The translations under genes and the position numbers were made by a program. From Deinococcus phoenicis (GTDB lineage: Bacteria; Deinococcota; Deinococci; Deinococcales; Deinococcaceae), in NCBI RefSeq assembly GCF_000599865.1, contig NZ_JHAC01000053.1:1-29718 (forward strand): 29,718 nt of DNA. The letters are read 5' to 3'. Positions 29,190 to 29,718 of this stretch are shown here, piece by piece; position 1 is the stretch's first letter, and each line of letters starts with the position of its first letter. The notes under the pieces are model-generated. The model ran no database searches and was not told the DNA's origin. It worked only from the letters and a program-made list of their open reading frames with translations.

Positions 29190-29252
29190 ATGACGCCAGT
29201 TGCGGTGCTGGAGACGGTCCTGAGGGCAGGCGACCGGGGTGGAGACGCATGA
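29190..29252 (+). CDS. Leaderless 20-codon ORF overlapping the ftsH start
   Basis: The peptide MTPVAVLETVLRAGDRGGDA starts at an ATG 5 nt behind TACACT (29179-29184), the leaderless arrangement of this genome, and its TGA overlaps the ftsH ATG (ATGA). It could be a leader peptide whose translation delivers ribosomes to ftsH, or a chance ORF, ftsH then using its own GGTGGAG site. No homology is recognised at this length. Confidence 0.5.
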   Translation: MTPVAVLETVLRAGDRGGDA

Positions 29253-29718
29253 AGCGGGCCACATGGGGATGGGGCCTGGCCGCCGCCGTGGTTCTCCTGC
29301 TGCTGCTGATCAATGCCGTCAGCCCCCGCACGCACACGAGCGAGCTTTCGCTGACGGACTTCGTGGCCGCCCTGCGCGCTGGGCAGGTGCAGAGCGCGAA
29401 CGTGCAATATCAGAACAACACCGTGCTCCTGGGGGGCCGGCTGAAAGACGGGGCACCCTACCGGACCCGCACCCTGACCGCCGACCCGGCCGTGAGCCTC
29501 GACCGGCTCCAGAACGCCGGGGTGAGCGTCACGTATGCCTCCACCGCGCGCCTGAATCCCCTGGCCCTGTTCAGCGGCCTGCTGACCGGCCTGCTGATCG
29601 TCGGCCTGCTGCTGCTGCTGTTCCGCAGCCGCCAGTCGGGCGGCACCGACGCCGCAAGCAACTTCGGGAAGTCGAAGGCGGCGGTGATCGCGGAGGGGCA
29701 GGTGAAGCTGACGTTTCA
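29249..29718 (+). CDS. ftsH: ATP-dependent zinc metalloprotease FtsH (N-terminal part)
   Basis: The first 156 residues of an FtsH-type membrane AAA protease, cut by the window edge before the ATPase domain. A first membrane helix (about 7-21) precedes a periplasmic domain of about 80 residues with the family-like LSLTDFVAALRAGQVQSANVQYQNN. A second membrane helix (about 105-126, LALFSGLLTGLLIVGLLLLLF) leads into RSRQSGG...NFGKSKA, the usual entry to the AAA module (FtsH proteins have FGKSKA before the ATPase domain). The GGTGGAG site is close to the ATG. Divergent from dnaK and near the HAIR operator, so possibly co-regulated by heat. Confidence 0.92.
   Translation, partial: MKRATWGWGLAAAVVLLLLLINAVSPRTHTSELSLTDFVAALRAGQVQSANVQYQNNTVLLGGRLKDGAPYRTRTLTADPAVSLDRLQNAGVSVTYASTARLNPLALFSGLLTGLLIVGLLLLLFRSRQSGGTDAASNFGKSKAAVIAEGQVKLTF

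Overview
The window looks like chromosomal DNA from a Deinococcus-type bacterium. The inference rests on high GC content, a 23S rRNA 5' end matching the Deinococcus-Thermus type, a RuvC with His at the third catalytic position (as in Thermus), a respiratory operon ordered like Thermus fbcCXFB, a zinc-finger-less DnaJ behind dnaK-grpE, and a very high share of genes with a -10 box 5-7 nt before the start codon and no Shine-Dalgarno (leaderless mRNAs, known to be common in Deinococcus). All of this is read by eye; no database search was run.

Left part (1-10.8 kb), housekeeping. A 23S rRNA gene runs off the left edge on the minus strand, with its own promoter and a hairpin-rich leader. Then come a MoaD-MoaE fusion (+), ruvC coupled to a PrsW-type membrane protease (-), an A-type Fe-S carrier (-), a small conserved-looking protein (+), a class I mannose-6-phosphate isomerase (+) and a very small ORF (-). 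Next is a three-gene bc-type complex operon (-): membrane cytochrome c, Rieske protein, cytochrome b. A second minus-strand cluster encodes a NarL-type response regulator, a Cys-containing 82-residue protein and a beta-lactamase-fold hydrolase. A CvpA-like membrane protein (+) and an EamA/DMT transporter (-) close this part.

Middle part (10.8-22.4 kb), cell surface. Five consecutive minus-strand genes form one apparent operon: three secreted proteins rich in DUF11-type beta-sandwich repeats (165, 927 and 792 aa), a fourth secreted Thr/Pro-rich protein with an EF-hand-like loop (759 aa), and a 1058-aa protein with Ig-like modules followed by a predicted outer-membrane beta-barrel. Starts overlap or carry strong AAGGAG sites, and a terminator follows the last gene. 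This is the best candidate for a poorly described system: secreted repeat proteins made together with a dedicated outer-membrane barrel. A 575-bp gene-free stretch upstream holds a 12-bp-arm inverted repeat and a chain of GC-rich hairpins.

Right part (22.8-29.7 kb). A VWA/MIDAS protein (+) is followed by a strong hairpin and a 165-bp MITE-like element with terminal inverted repeats and flanking AGCT. Then come a DinB-family protein (-) whose promoter lies inside a 14-bp perfect inverted repeat, a two-CBS-domain protein (+) with a bidirectional terminator, and the heat-shock operon dnaK-grpE-dnaJ (-). dnaK has a clear sigma70 promoter (TTGACT-17-TATGCT) next to a HAIR-like HspR operator. Divergent ftsH (+, cut by the window edge) is preceded by a leaderless 20-codon ORF whose stop overlaps the ftsH start.
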